From the NCBI GenBank assembly GCA_002398515.1, contig DGZL01000030.1, positions 1 through 7,785 of the forward strand: a stretch of 7,785 nt of DNA. Direction: 5' to 3'. Shown piece after piece: positions 1 through 5,788 of this stretch. Source of the stretch: Firmicutes bacterium UBA4981 (GTDB taxonomy: Bacteria > Bacillota > SHA-98 > UBA4971). Position numbers and translations under genes: made by a program. The notes below the pieces were generated by a model. It made no database searches and was not told where the DNA came from. It saw only the letters and a program-made list of their open reading frames with translations. Within the stretch, counting starts at the first letter, position 1; every line of letters starts with the position of its first letter.

Positions 1-125
1 AAAATGTGCTATGCGTCCATGTGTTGATAAGGTTTTTCCATAATTCCAGTTTATCCAAAAGATAACATACATTCAAGGTATAACGGATCTTTTCTTCTTG
101 AATTGACACTGGTTATTAGCTATCA

Positions 126-284
126 GACGTTGGCTCTTCGGGTCATGTACGTGTAGGCACGGCAGAGGCCTTGGTTGCGGAACTCAAAGGCCGGTCTGCA
201 CATGAAGCAGAAGTAGTCCTGGATTAGTGCGAATATCTAGTCCAGCTTCTCTCTGCTCGATTTGAACGCGGCTCTCACTGTTAA
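126..284 (+). pseudogene. Possible gene remnant, family not recognised
   Basis: Read from 126, this frame gives 33 codons with normal-looking protein composition (hydrophobic and charged residues alternate, including AEALVAELKGRS). Then comes a TAG at 225-227, after which the same frame continues protein-like (EYLVQLLSARFERG) up to a TAA at 282-284. No start codon or ribosome binding site precedes it, because a TAG lies just upstream at 117-119. The pattern suits the decayed middle of a gene, with TAG perhaps derived from a Trp or Gln codon. There is a faint resemblance to NifU/SufU-type scaffold proteins around GTAEALVAELKGRS, but it is too weak to name it. It may also be chance. Confidence 0.2.
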
Positions 285-491
285 CCATTTACTTTCGAAA
301 GGGCAGAAGAAAGACTCGCCTGAGACACTAGAGGCTCCTCCTGTTATGGTTACCGATCAGTGTGCAGAGTATTGATACAGTAGGACTTTCCGTTCTTAAG
401 ACTGTAGTACTATGGCATTCTACATAAGATGCCTGTGTCCTATGATGGGAGGGGGGAGAAGTGGAGAACGATTTGCTCAAGCCGGCTTTGA

Positions 492-704
492 CCTACTCTT
501 GAAGCGGCTCTGGCGGGAATGTTTGATGTTATTGAAGAGCACTTGGAGCCTGCCCGGGCCAAGTCAGGCTCCAAGTGTGAAAGAGCTGTTCGGCTGGCAC
601 CTTCAGCTATGCGTGGCCAGCTGCTTGATGCTTTCAGAACCTCCACTTTACCTGTTCTCTTACGCGTGCCCTACCGAACAAAACCTTTCTTTTTTATGCT
701 GTAA
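492..704 (+). pseudogene. Possible gene remnant, family not recognised
   Basis: This frame is open after a TGA at 489-491 and reads about 50 codons of plausible protein (LEAALAGMFDVIEEHLEPAR, then RAVRLAPSAMRGQLLDAF) before decaying into a Phe-rich tail and ending at 702-704. There is no ribosome binding site in front of the internal ATG at 519. The 13-bp inverted repeat at 540-577 falls inside it. Its end lies 7 nt from the 3' end of the convergent opine dehydrogenase gene. I do not recognise a family, and it could be a chance open frame. Confidence 0.15.
540..577. repeat. Perfect 13-bp inverted repeat, 12-nt loop
   Basis: The arm CACTTGGAGCCTG (540-552) is followed, after a 12-nt spacer that itself starts with CCCGGG, by its exact reverse complement at 565-577. 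The hairpin would be stable on either strand. It lies 134 nt beyond the stop codon of the leftward opine dehydrogenase gene, so it could end or protect that transcript. Neither side carries a clear T-tract, so a classical rho-independent terminator is not well supported. Confidence 0.7.
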
Positions 705-710
705 TAACAC

Positions 711-1796
711 TCAGTTTTCTCCTTTTGCATATGTGCCGATTGCAAGGAACTGATGTAGTTCGTCCAAGGATAGCGAGTCAAGCTTTAGATTCTTCAGAGT
801 TCGTCCCTGGTTCAGGTAATCCCGTTTATTGATCGTGGAAGCAAGGTGCAGAAGGGATCTTGTCGTTGGCATGGGAACACCGGCAAGTTTCCCAAGCGAA
901 ATCATTAGGGGGACACCCACGGCAGCATCTTCACTAATGTATCTATGCTGCATGCTGGTAGGTCCTGAGAGTTTTCTAAAAGTATCGAGTTCGGGGAATT
1001 CGTTGTAGCGGTATAGTCTTCTTATCAGATCCAGAGAATGACGGCTAGCATATCCAAGTGCCTTCAGAAGAGTTGCTCTTTCTTCGAAGACTTGGTTCAT
1101 GACAGTGATTACAGCTGAGGATAACCCATCTCTGTACAGACAGTACTCTTTGCCCATTCGTTCTACGGCTCCCGCATTAAGTAGTGTACCGGGAAGATGC
1201 ACAATAACATTGGGAGCGTTAAGTGTAGTCTCAAAGATATTGGCGGCGGGTGCTAAATCATACATTCCAGCAAGTCTTCTGATGACATCGTTAGTGTGCT
1301 TGGTTGGGAATGCCGAAATGTACCTTCGTCTAGCAGGAAAGGCAAACAGGACTTCTGCAGGTCCTGTCAACCTGCACGGATACAGATTTCCTTCAACCTC
1401 TGCTAGCAAGACCTCCTTCTTACCATGGTTTCTCAGTTTCTCACTAAATACTAGGCTGCCAGCATTTCCAGGAGTGATGACCACAACCTGGCCTTTACGC
1501 AGATGTGGAACACAAGCCTCCGCAATCTCGTCGTGTCTTGTTGCAAGGACGGCGATAATTACTACATCCGCGTCAGACACTGCATCATCAATACTCGTAG
1601 TGACTTTAGTAAACTGGACAAACCCATCGAGACCGCCCCCCCTGACGGCAATACCTCCCCGATCCAGGATAGCCTTCATGGCGGGTTCATGGGTCTTCTG
1701 GTCACTGAGGGTAACATTGAAACCTAACAACGTCAAATGGGCGGCAATTGCGTGTCCTGTACTCCCGGCCCCAATAACAGCAATTGTTTCTGACAT
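711..1796 (-). CDS. NAD(P)-dependent octopine/nopaline dehydrogenase family protein (opine dehydrogenase)
   Basis: This 361-residue protein is full length for the family. The N-terminus starts directly with a Rossmann fold: glycine motif G9-A-G11-S-T-G14, then an acidic residue (D32) at the end of the second strand, where the dinucleotide ribose is usually read. The C-terminal octopine-dehydrogenase domain carries the family motif NAPNVIVHLPGTLLNAG at 193-209. Its H200 aligns with the catalytic His of opine dehydrogenases, and a RYISED segment (285-290) follows. Such enzymes interconvert a keto acid plus an amino acid with an N-carboxyalkyl amino acid (opine) in the cytoplasm, although some members are only ketopantoate-reductase-like oxidoreductases. 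AGGGAGG, 7 nt ahead of the ATG, fixes the start. The gene is probably the last of the regulator-MFS-dehydrogenase operon, 106 nt after the MFS gene. The substrate cannot be read from the sequence. Confidence 0.85.
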   Translation of the reverse strand: MSETIAVIGAGSTGHAIAAHLTLLGFNVTLSDQKTHEPAMKAILDRGGIAVRGGGLDGFVQFTKVTTSIDDAVSDADVVIIAVLATRHDEIAEACVPHLRKGQVVVITPGNAGSLVFSEKLRNHGKKEVLLAEVEGNLYPCRLTGPAEVLFAFPARRRYISAFPTKHTNDVIRRLAGMYDLAPAANIFETTLNAPNVIVHLPGTLLNAGAVERMGKEYCLYRDGLSSAVITVMNQVFEERATLLKALGYASRHSLDLIRRLYRYNEFPELDTFRKLSGPTSMQHRYISEDAAVGVPLMISLGKLAGVPMPTTRSLLHLASTINKRDYLNQGRTLKNLKLDSLSLDELHQFLAIGTYAKGEN

Positions 1797-1803
1797 AACG
1801 GTT

Positions 1804-1810
1804 CCTCCCT
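1804..1810 (-). promoter_or_regulatory. Ribosome binding site of the opine dehydrogenase gene
   Basis: On the minus strand AGGGAGG stands 7 nt before the ATG at 1796. It is the strongest translation signal in this operon apart from that of the regulator, and it settles the start just before the Rossmann motif. Confidence 0.8.
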
Positions 1811-1902
1811 TTTTGTCAATGTGATAGCTTGTGGAAAATACTTACTATGTTAAGTGCTTGGTGAAGTGTTCGGTAATGCGTTGGGTGCAGCGTACACAGT
1901 TC

Positions 1903-3360
1903 TCAGTAAGCATCCCTCCCGGCAGTTTCAATTGTTTTTCTTTTTGCCGCATCGTATTGCGTAACCGATAGTCCGCGAGGAAGACATGAAAACCCAAACG
2001 ATGCACCCAAAAAAGTTACCGAGGCAAGTAACGCACAAGAAGCTGCGTACCCAGGGGCGGTGTCAACCCCTGTGAAGGGATAGATGTTGAGCTGTATTGC
2101 AGAATTGATCATAGAACCGGTCGCTGTTGTTCCGATGATTCCAGAGATGAAACTGGCTAAATTAAAGACTCCCGTGGCCGATCCCGACTTCTCTGGTGGA
2201 ACGTATTTGAGCAGTGTTGTTAGGTTCGAAGACCACACCAATCCGTCGCCGAGCCCCAGCAACGCTAGCCCTCCAAGAATATAGTGAATACCGGTGTCTT
2301 GCTTGATAAGGCAGAATGATAAACAGCCAGAGGCCATCAGGAGCAGTCCTAAGACTGCAGGAATTCTGTTTCCTTTGCGATCAGCATGTCGACCTGCCAG
2401 TGGAGCCGAGAGCAATCTGCCTAGTGAGGCAGGAAGCATGGCGACTCCGACCTGTGCCGGCCCAAACCCTCTGATCTTCTCAAGGAGCAAGGGCATCAGG
2501 AACATTGCCGACTGGTCGGTGAACATATGTACCATGCCGCAGACAAGACTTGTGGCCACAGCTCTGCTTCCAAATATGGCAATATCGAGAAGCGGTTGAT
2601 TACTTCGACATTCTGTGCGAAGAAACACGGCAGTACAGGCCGCACAAGTCAGGACCATACTGGAAGTTACGCCAGCGTTACGTTGCAGGGAACCGAGATT
2701 CCGTACAAGCACCACCACACACAATGAGGCGGCGCCTAGAAACGCTGTTCCAACCAAGGACTGGTAAGGTATGCTGTCAGATAGGCACTCCTTGCTTTCG
2801 TCAGGCAACATGCGCTCGGTTGCCAGTATGAAAAGGCTGATAGGAAGGTTTGCGTAAAAAATGAAGCGCCAACTAAAGTAGTGAATCAGAATGCCACCAA
2901 TCGTTGGGCCGACTACTGCGCCTAAAGACGCTACAGAACCCCACCAACCAACAACCTTTCCACTTTCCTCCGGCGGTGATAGCCTCGTCGCTAGGACGAG
3001 GGCATTGGGGAAAACCAAGGCACCGCCCGTACCTTGAACGGCGCGTGCTAATATGAGGAACCAGAATTTACTGCTGAGTCCTGACAGAAGTGAGCCAACA
3101 GCAAAGAGAAATATGCCGGTTTTGAATATTTTCCTCCGGCCAAACGTGTCCCCTAGTTGTCCAGCTACAGGCATAACAAGAGCGTAGCATAGAAGATACG
3201 CAGTATAGACGGATGAGATTTGATCTACACTGACAGAAAAAGCCCTCAGGAGGCTTGCCGAAGACACCCGGACCATATTTGTGTTAAGAAACATCATGAA
3301 ACTTGAAGTCATGATGCCGCAGAATGCCAGCGATTTTCGAGTATCAGCGTCTAATGACAT
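1903..3360 (-). CDS. MFS transporter, DHA2-like (14-helix type)
   Basis: This 485-residue membrane protein has the length and motif set of drug:H+ antiporter-2 type MFS carriers. The first helix begins about residue 11. The loop motif A is GQLGDTFGRRK (67-77). A motif-B-like ARAVQGTGGA (105-114) carries the conserved Arg. The antiporter motif GAVVGPTIGG (147-156) is followed by SWRFIFYANLPI (163-174), typical of DHA2. A second, weaker motif A (GRHADRKGNR) lies in the C-terminal half. Members usually export drugs or metabolites by proton exchange, though some carry nutrients. The gene lies 64 nt after the XRE-cupin gene and 106 nt before the opine dehydrogenase, so it probably shares their transcript and their substrate. 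No good Shine-Dalgarno sequence precedes the ATG. An in-frame TAA one codon away excludes a longer form, and M17 would cut the first helix. Confidence 0.85.
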   Translation of the reverse strand: MSLDADTRKSLAFCGIMTSSFMMFLNTNMVRVSSASLLRAFSVSVDQISSVYTAYLLCYALVMPVAGQLGDTFGRRKIFKTGIFLFAVGSLLSGLSSKFWFLILARAVQGTGGALVFPNALVLATRLSPPEESGKVVGWWGSVASLGAVVGPTIGGILIHYFSWRFIFYANLPISLFILATERMLPDESKECLSDSIPYQSLVGTAFLGAASLCVVVLVRNLGSLQRNAGVTSSMVLTCAACTAVFLRTECRSNQPLLDIAIFGSRAVATSLVCGMVHMFTDQSAMFLMPLLLEKIRGFGPAQVGVAMLPASLGRLLSAPLAGRHADRKGNRIPAVLGLLLMASGCLSFCLIKQDTGIHYILGGLALLGLGDGLVWSSNLTTLLKYVPPEKSGSATGVFNLASFISGIIGTTATGSMINSAIQLNIYPFTGVDTAPGYAASCALLASVTFLGASFGFSCLPRGLSVTQYDAAKRKTIETAGRDAY

Positions 3361-3373
3361 ATTTTAGGCAGTC

Positions 3374-3394
3374 TAGTCAGGAGTCTTTTGACTA
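3374..3394 (-). repeat. Short inverted repeat ahead of the MFS start codon
   Basis: On the minus strand TAGTCA (3394-3389) and TGACTA (3379-3374) are exact reverse complements separated by 9 nt. The hairpin ends 13 nt before the MFS ATG, in the 64-nt gap after the regulator gene. It overlaps the place where a ribosome binding site would be expected. A smaller competing hairpin (AGTC-AAAA-GACT) shares one arm. A role in setting translation of the transporter is possible but unproven. Confidence 0.35.
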
Positions 3395-3424
3395 CCCCTA
3401 TAACACCTACCTTCTTTCTAGATG

Positions 3425-3985
3425 CTATATCTTCACACCGAAGAAGGGTGGCGAATCAGCCATGATAATCCTGGCGTGTGATTGGCCACAATTCTCAAGC
3501 ATGTGGGGAATGTGTGACTCCCACTGTGCTGAATCCTCAGGGCCGAGTTGGTATTTCTCAGAATCAAGCTTAAGAATCACATCCCCTTCAAGTACGAATA
3601 TTGCCTCTTCCCCACTGTGTGTCATCATAAGATCCGCGAGCTTCTCGCCAGGCGGAAGAGTGATCAGTGTAAGTTCAAGGCTCTTCATCCCTGTGCCTAG
3701 AATCTCGCGCTCCACATTCCACGATTGAAGGCGATAGCACATCCGCGTTCCAGCGGGCCTAACAGTGCTGGAAACATCTTCTGTATCCGATAGGAGGGTC
3801 GCTGTGCTAACTTCAAGCGCATCTGCAATTCTCTTGAGTGAAGCAATTGACGGATCTGTTTCCCCTCGTTCAATCTGACTAATGAGACTGGTGCTTAGAC
3901 CAGCCCTGCTGGCCAGGTTGGCAATAGTCATGCCTTTTCTTTTTCTCAATTCTCTTATAATCTCACCGGTATTCTGATTTGCCAT
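3425..3985 (-). CDS. XRE family transcriptional regulator with C-terminal cupin domain
   Basis: This 186-residue protein has two parts. Residues about 8-62 form an XRE/Cro-type helix-turn-helix (GMTIANLASRAGLSTSLISQ, then IERGETDPSIASLKRIADAL), the DNA-binding domain. Residues about 105-178 form a small cupin barrel (THSGEEAIFVLEGDV, then LGPEDSAQWESHIPHMLEN) with H123, E127 and H161 as possible metal or ligand contacts. Members of this architecture are local regulators, often of amino-acid or carboxylate metabolism, with the cupin sensing a small molecule. The start is the ATG at 3985, because GGAGGT stands 5 nt before it. A longer reading from a TTG at 4000 would run through that ribosome binding site. 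The gene is first in the leftward operon and divergent from the symporter operon. Twin repeats in the spacer are its likely operators. Confidence 0.9.
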   Translation of the reverse strand: MANQNTGEIIRELRKRKGMTIANLASRAGLSTSLISQIERGETDPSIASLKRIADALEVSTATLLSDTEDVSSTVRPAGTRMCYRLQSWNVEREILGTGMKSLELTLITLPPGEKLADLMMTHSGEEAIFVLEGDVILKLDSEKYQLGPEDSAQWESHIPHMLENCGQSHARIIMADSPPFFGVKI

Positions 3986-3990
3986 GTCAT

Positions 3991-3996
3991 ACCTCC
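3991..3996 (-). promoter_or_regulatory. Ribosome binding site deciding the regulator start
   Basis: GGAGGT on the minus strand lies 5 nt before the ATG at 3985. It sits inside the alternative reading frame that begins with TTG at 4000, which therefore cannot be the true start. Confidence 0.85.
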
Positions 3997-4023
3997 ACAA
4001 GCACTAAATTATTTCCTATCTAA

Positions 4024-4069
4024 GTGAATTATAACATCCTTAGCATATTTAGTAAACTATATCTGTCGG
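4024..4069. repeat. 46-bp direct repeat, copy A (candidate operator)
   Basis: This copy aligns without gaps to 4092-4137, with about 32 of 46 positions identical and starts 68 bp apart. The best conserved parts are ATTAT, ACATC, TTAGC and the end TATCTGTC. It covers the -35 and -10 of the leftward operon promoter. I see no clear dyad symmetry inside it. Confidence 0.65.
4028..4056 (-). promoter_or_regulatory. Promoter of the regulator-MFS-dehydrogenase operon
   Basis: On the minus strand there is a perfect -10, TATAAT (4033-4028), preceded by TGT to give an extended -10. A -35 of TTTACT (4056-4051, 4 of 6) lies 17 bp upstream. Transcription would start near 4021 and give a leader of about 36 nt before the regulator ATG. 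Repeat copy A (4024-4069) covers the whole promoter, which suggests autoregulation. Confidence 0.6.
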
Positions 4070-4071
4070 TA

Positions 4072-4100
4072 TTGCAATTTTTCCAAAGATGGTGTATTAT
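4072..4100 (+). promoter_or_regulatory. Promoter of the symporter operon
   Basis: TTGCAA (4072-4077, 4 of 6) is separated by 17 bp from TATTAT (4095-4100, 5 of 6). Transcription would start near 4107, inside repeat copy B, and leave a leader of about 76 nt before the small membrane protein gene. A second candidate a little downstream, ATGACA (4099-4104) with CATAGT (4123-4128) at 18 bp, cannot be excluded. Confidence 0.5.
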
Positions 4101-4137
4101 GACATCATTAGCGGATTTTATGCATAGTATCTGTCTC
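4092..4137. repeat. 46-bp direct repeat, copy B (candidate operator)
   Basis: This is the second copy of the repeat at 4024-4069. It covers the -10 and the expected start point of the rightward operon. Each divergent promoter is therefore overlapped by one copy, the pattern expected if one protein, most simply the adjacent XRE-cupin regulator, controls both. Confidence 0.65.
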
Positions 4138-4166
4138 GAGTAACCGCAAATTGGAGATTGATTTGG

Positions 4167-4176
4167 AAAGGAGGTG
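4167..4176 (+). promoter_or_regulatory. Ribosome binding site selecting a TTG start
   Basis: AAAGGAGGTG is nearly a full anti-16S match. It lies 7-8 nt before the TTG at 4183 but 16-17 nt before the first in-frame ATG at 4192. Spacing therefore favours the TTG start for the small membrane protein. Confidence 0.75.
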
Positions 4177-4182
4177 CGAAGA

Positions 4183-4284
4183 TTGCCAGCAATGTTCTGG
4201 GCCTGGGTCATGCCATGTCTCGCTATGCTAGGGGTTCTTCTGTATTTCAACCTCGAAATCTGGAAGGAGGATGATCGTAAATGA
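4183..4284 (+). CDS. Small single-helix membrane protein, probable symporter accessory subunit
   Basis: This 33-residue protein has one hydrophobic helix (about residues 4-24, MFWAWVMPCLAMLGVLLYF) and a charged tail, EIWKEDDRK. Its start is a TTG at 4183, chosen because a very strong ribosome binding site stands at the right distance; the ATG at 4192 would give 30 residues. The stop codon overlaps the symporter start as ATGA, so the two genes are probably translationally coupled and made in matched amounts. Tiny one-helix proteins encoded directly ahead of SSS-family symporters are a known pattern, annotated as symporter small accessory proteins, and the size, topology and position fit. A direct contact with the symporter is inferred. 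It is easily missed because of its length and TTG start. Confidence 0.8.
   Translation: MPAMFWAWVMPCLAMLGVLLYFNLEIWKEDDRK
4264..4270 (+). promoter_or_regulatory. Ribosome binding site of the symporter gene
   Basis: AAGGAGG lies 10 nt before the symporter ATG and inside the last codons of the small membrane protein gene (Lys-Glu-Asp). The charged tail of the small protein therefore doubles as the translation signal of its partner. Confidence 0.75.
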
Positions 4285-5786
4285 CACCTTACCTAATTGT
4301 ATTCCTTATCTACTCCGGAGTCATGGTGGCCATAGGACTATATGCGAACAAGTTCTCCAAGACATTTGACGATTACCTCATAGGGAAATCTACGGGTGTT
4401 GGCTGGTTCTTCATGGCAATTACGGTGCTCGGTACCCAGCTTAGCGGCGCAGCCTTCATGGGTACCGTTGGTTCTGTTGCACGAAACGGACTATCTCACC
4501 TTGTCTTCAACTCTCAAGGATTCTTCATGGCATTCTCTCTGAGCTGGATAGTGTTTGCAGTGCGTCTAAGAAAGCTTGCGGATCGCGTTGAACTACGAAC
4601 TGTGCCTGACTTGATGGAAGCTAGATACGAATCGAAGTGGACTAGGCTGGTGTACGCAGTCGTTATTATCATCGGTTACTTACCTTACATCGGCGCTCAG
4701 TACATGGGCGCTGCACTTTTGATGGATGCAATCTTTGGTGTGCCCTATATTGTGGGGCTTTTGATAAGTGCAATTGTGGTTGGCTTGTACATGACTCTGG
4801 GTGGGTACCTTGCTGATGTCTGGACGGATACATTTCAGGGTATCTGGATGGTACTAGTATGGGTTATAGTCACGCCTCTCCTTCTGTCGCGATTCGGCGG
4901 CCTCAAATCATTGCTCCAAAAGGCAAGCACCACAGTGCCAGGTATTTTGAGTTTTGCTGGTGCTAGCGGGTTCTTTACTCGTAAGATGGCGTTTTCAACT
5001 TTTCTGTTTGCGCTAATGGCCGGGATAGCCCAACCAGCAAGTTTCTTCCGATTCTATTCCATGAAGAAATGGGACGATGCGCGCTGGGGGTCTTTTACCT
5101 GCCAAGCGGCTAACTTATGGATATACTTTAGCATAATGGTCATAGGTCTGAGCGCCAGAATCATAGTGCCTAACCTGGCGCAACTCCCCGGAGGGGCCAA
5201 CTATGCCGCTCTCTACGTGGCTAGAGACGCATTGCCCCCTTTCGTTGGAGGGTTGCTTCTAGTGGGGCTAATGGCCGCTATGATGTCAACAGTAGACGGC
5301 TTGCTTCTGGTCGTCTCGGCAGCAGTATCAAGAGATATATATCAGAAGATGATCAACCCTCATGCTGACGACAAAATCCTGACTAAGATTGCTATGGCTA
5401 CTACTGCTATTGTGAGTGCCGCGAGTGTTCTAGTCGTGCTGAATCCAAACGCAGCGTGGCTCCAAAACATACTCATCCTGACATTCCTTTCGTGGGGTTT
5501 TCTGGGTATCGCTTTTTTCTATCCTACGGTGGTCGGCCTGTACTGGCCCAAGATGAACTCAGCAGGCGCGATAGCAGGAACCATTGCGGGGGTTGTTACC
5601 TACGTTGTGCTGTGGCCCGGTATCTTCTTCAAATCGTATGTTTGGGGCGTTCATCCGTGGCTTCCAGCTATCATCAGTTCAACTATAGCGATGCTTCTTG
5701 GTGTTTACATTGGCAAACCCAATTCCGGCCGCGTGATGGAAGTATTTTTCCCAGCATATGCCGGAACTGAGAAAGGGGACAATTAA
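4281..5786 (+). CDS. Sodium:solute symporter family (SSS/SLC5) transporter
   Basis: This 501-residue polytopic membrane protein has the usual length for the family (about 13 helices). The first helix follows directly after the start, then the FDDYLIGKST loop and the TQLSGAAFMGTVG segment typical of helix 2. The family signature lies at G168-D179 (GLYMTLGGYLAD). The segment at 331-340, AAMMSTVDG with S336 and T337, matches the helix that supplies the Ser/Thr pair of the Na2 sodium site in PutP and relatives. It should therefore take up a small organic solute with sodium. The substrate is not evident; relatives carry pantothenate, proline or carboxylates. The gene overlaps the small accessory protein gene by 4 nt and is followed after 2 nt by the MmgE/PrpD gene, so enzyme and importer are made together and probably share a substrate. 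Confidence 0.9.
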   Translation: MTPYLIVFLIYSGVMVAIGLYANKFSKTFDDYLIGKSTGVGWFFMAITVLGTQLSGAAFMGTVGSVARNGLSHLVFNSQGFFMAFSLSWIVFAVRLRKLADRVELRTVPDLMEARYESKWTRLVYAVVIIIGYLPYIGAQYMGAALLMDAIFGVPYIVGLLISAIVVGLYMTLGGYLADVWTDTFQGIWMVLVWVIVTPLLLSRFGGLKSLLQKASTTVPGILSFAGASGFFTRKMAFSTFLFALMAGIAQPASFFRFYSMKKWDDARWGSFTCQAANLWIYFSIMVIGLSARIIVPNLAQLPGGANYAALYVARDALPPFVGGLLLVGLMAAMMSTVDGLLLVVSAAVSRDIYQKMINPHADDKILTKIAMATTAIVSAASVLVVLNPNAAWLQNILILTFLSWGFLGIAFFYPTVVGLYWPKMNSAGAIAGTIAGVVTYVVLWPGIFFKSYVWGVHPWLPAIISSTIAMLLGVYIGKPNSGRVMEVFFPAYAGTEKGDN

Positions 5787-5788
5787 GT

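Larger units (their letters stand above)
1..710. other. Region without an intact gene, left edge
   Basis: I see no complete gene here. The longest open frame (412-753, plus) has an erratic composition, no ribosome binding site and runs antisense into the end of the opine dehydrogenase gene, so I do not call it. Two short stretches read like protein (126-284 and 492-704, plus strand) but are cut by stops and match nothing I can name. A perfect 13-bp inverted repeat lies at 540-577. I see no tRNA or transposase signature. Confidence 0.6.

Noticed and set aside
103..108. TTGACA, a perfect -35 hexamer on the plus strand
   Set aside because: No acceptable -10 is found 15-19 bp downstream and no intact gene follows.
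412..753. 113-residue open frame on the plus strand
   Set aside because: No ribosome binding site, irregular composition rich in Cys, Leu and Ser, and its end overlaps the 3' end of the dehydrogenase gene on the other strand.
1099..1824. 241-residue open frame on the plus strand
   Set aside because: It is antisense to the opine dehydrogenase, whose Rossmann and octopine-dehydrogenase motifs and ribosome binding site are clear. The plus frame has no ribosome binding site and no recognisable motif.
1840..1855. Possible terminator between the MFS and dehydrogenase genes
   Set aside because: The stem is only ACTTA/TAAGT, five AT-rich base pairs, followed by ATTTT. That is too weak to separate the two genes transcriptionally.
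711..3360. Staphylopine-type metallophore cluster
   Set aside because: Only a dehydrogenase and an MFS carrier are present. No nicotianamine-synthase-like, histidine racemase or metal ABC transporter gene is visible, and the dehydrogenase is of the octopine/nopaline type.
3986..4000. Longer form of the XRE-cupin regulator starting at a TTG
   Set aside because: The extra five codons read straight through the GGAGGT ribosome binding site that serves the ATG at 3985.
4029..4250. 73-residue open frame on the minus strand
   Set aside because: It lies across both promoters and antisense to the small membrane protein gene, has no ribosome binding site and shows no protein-like pattern.
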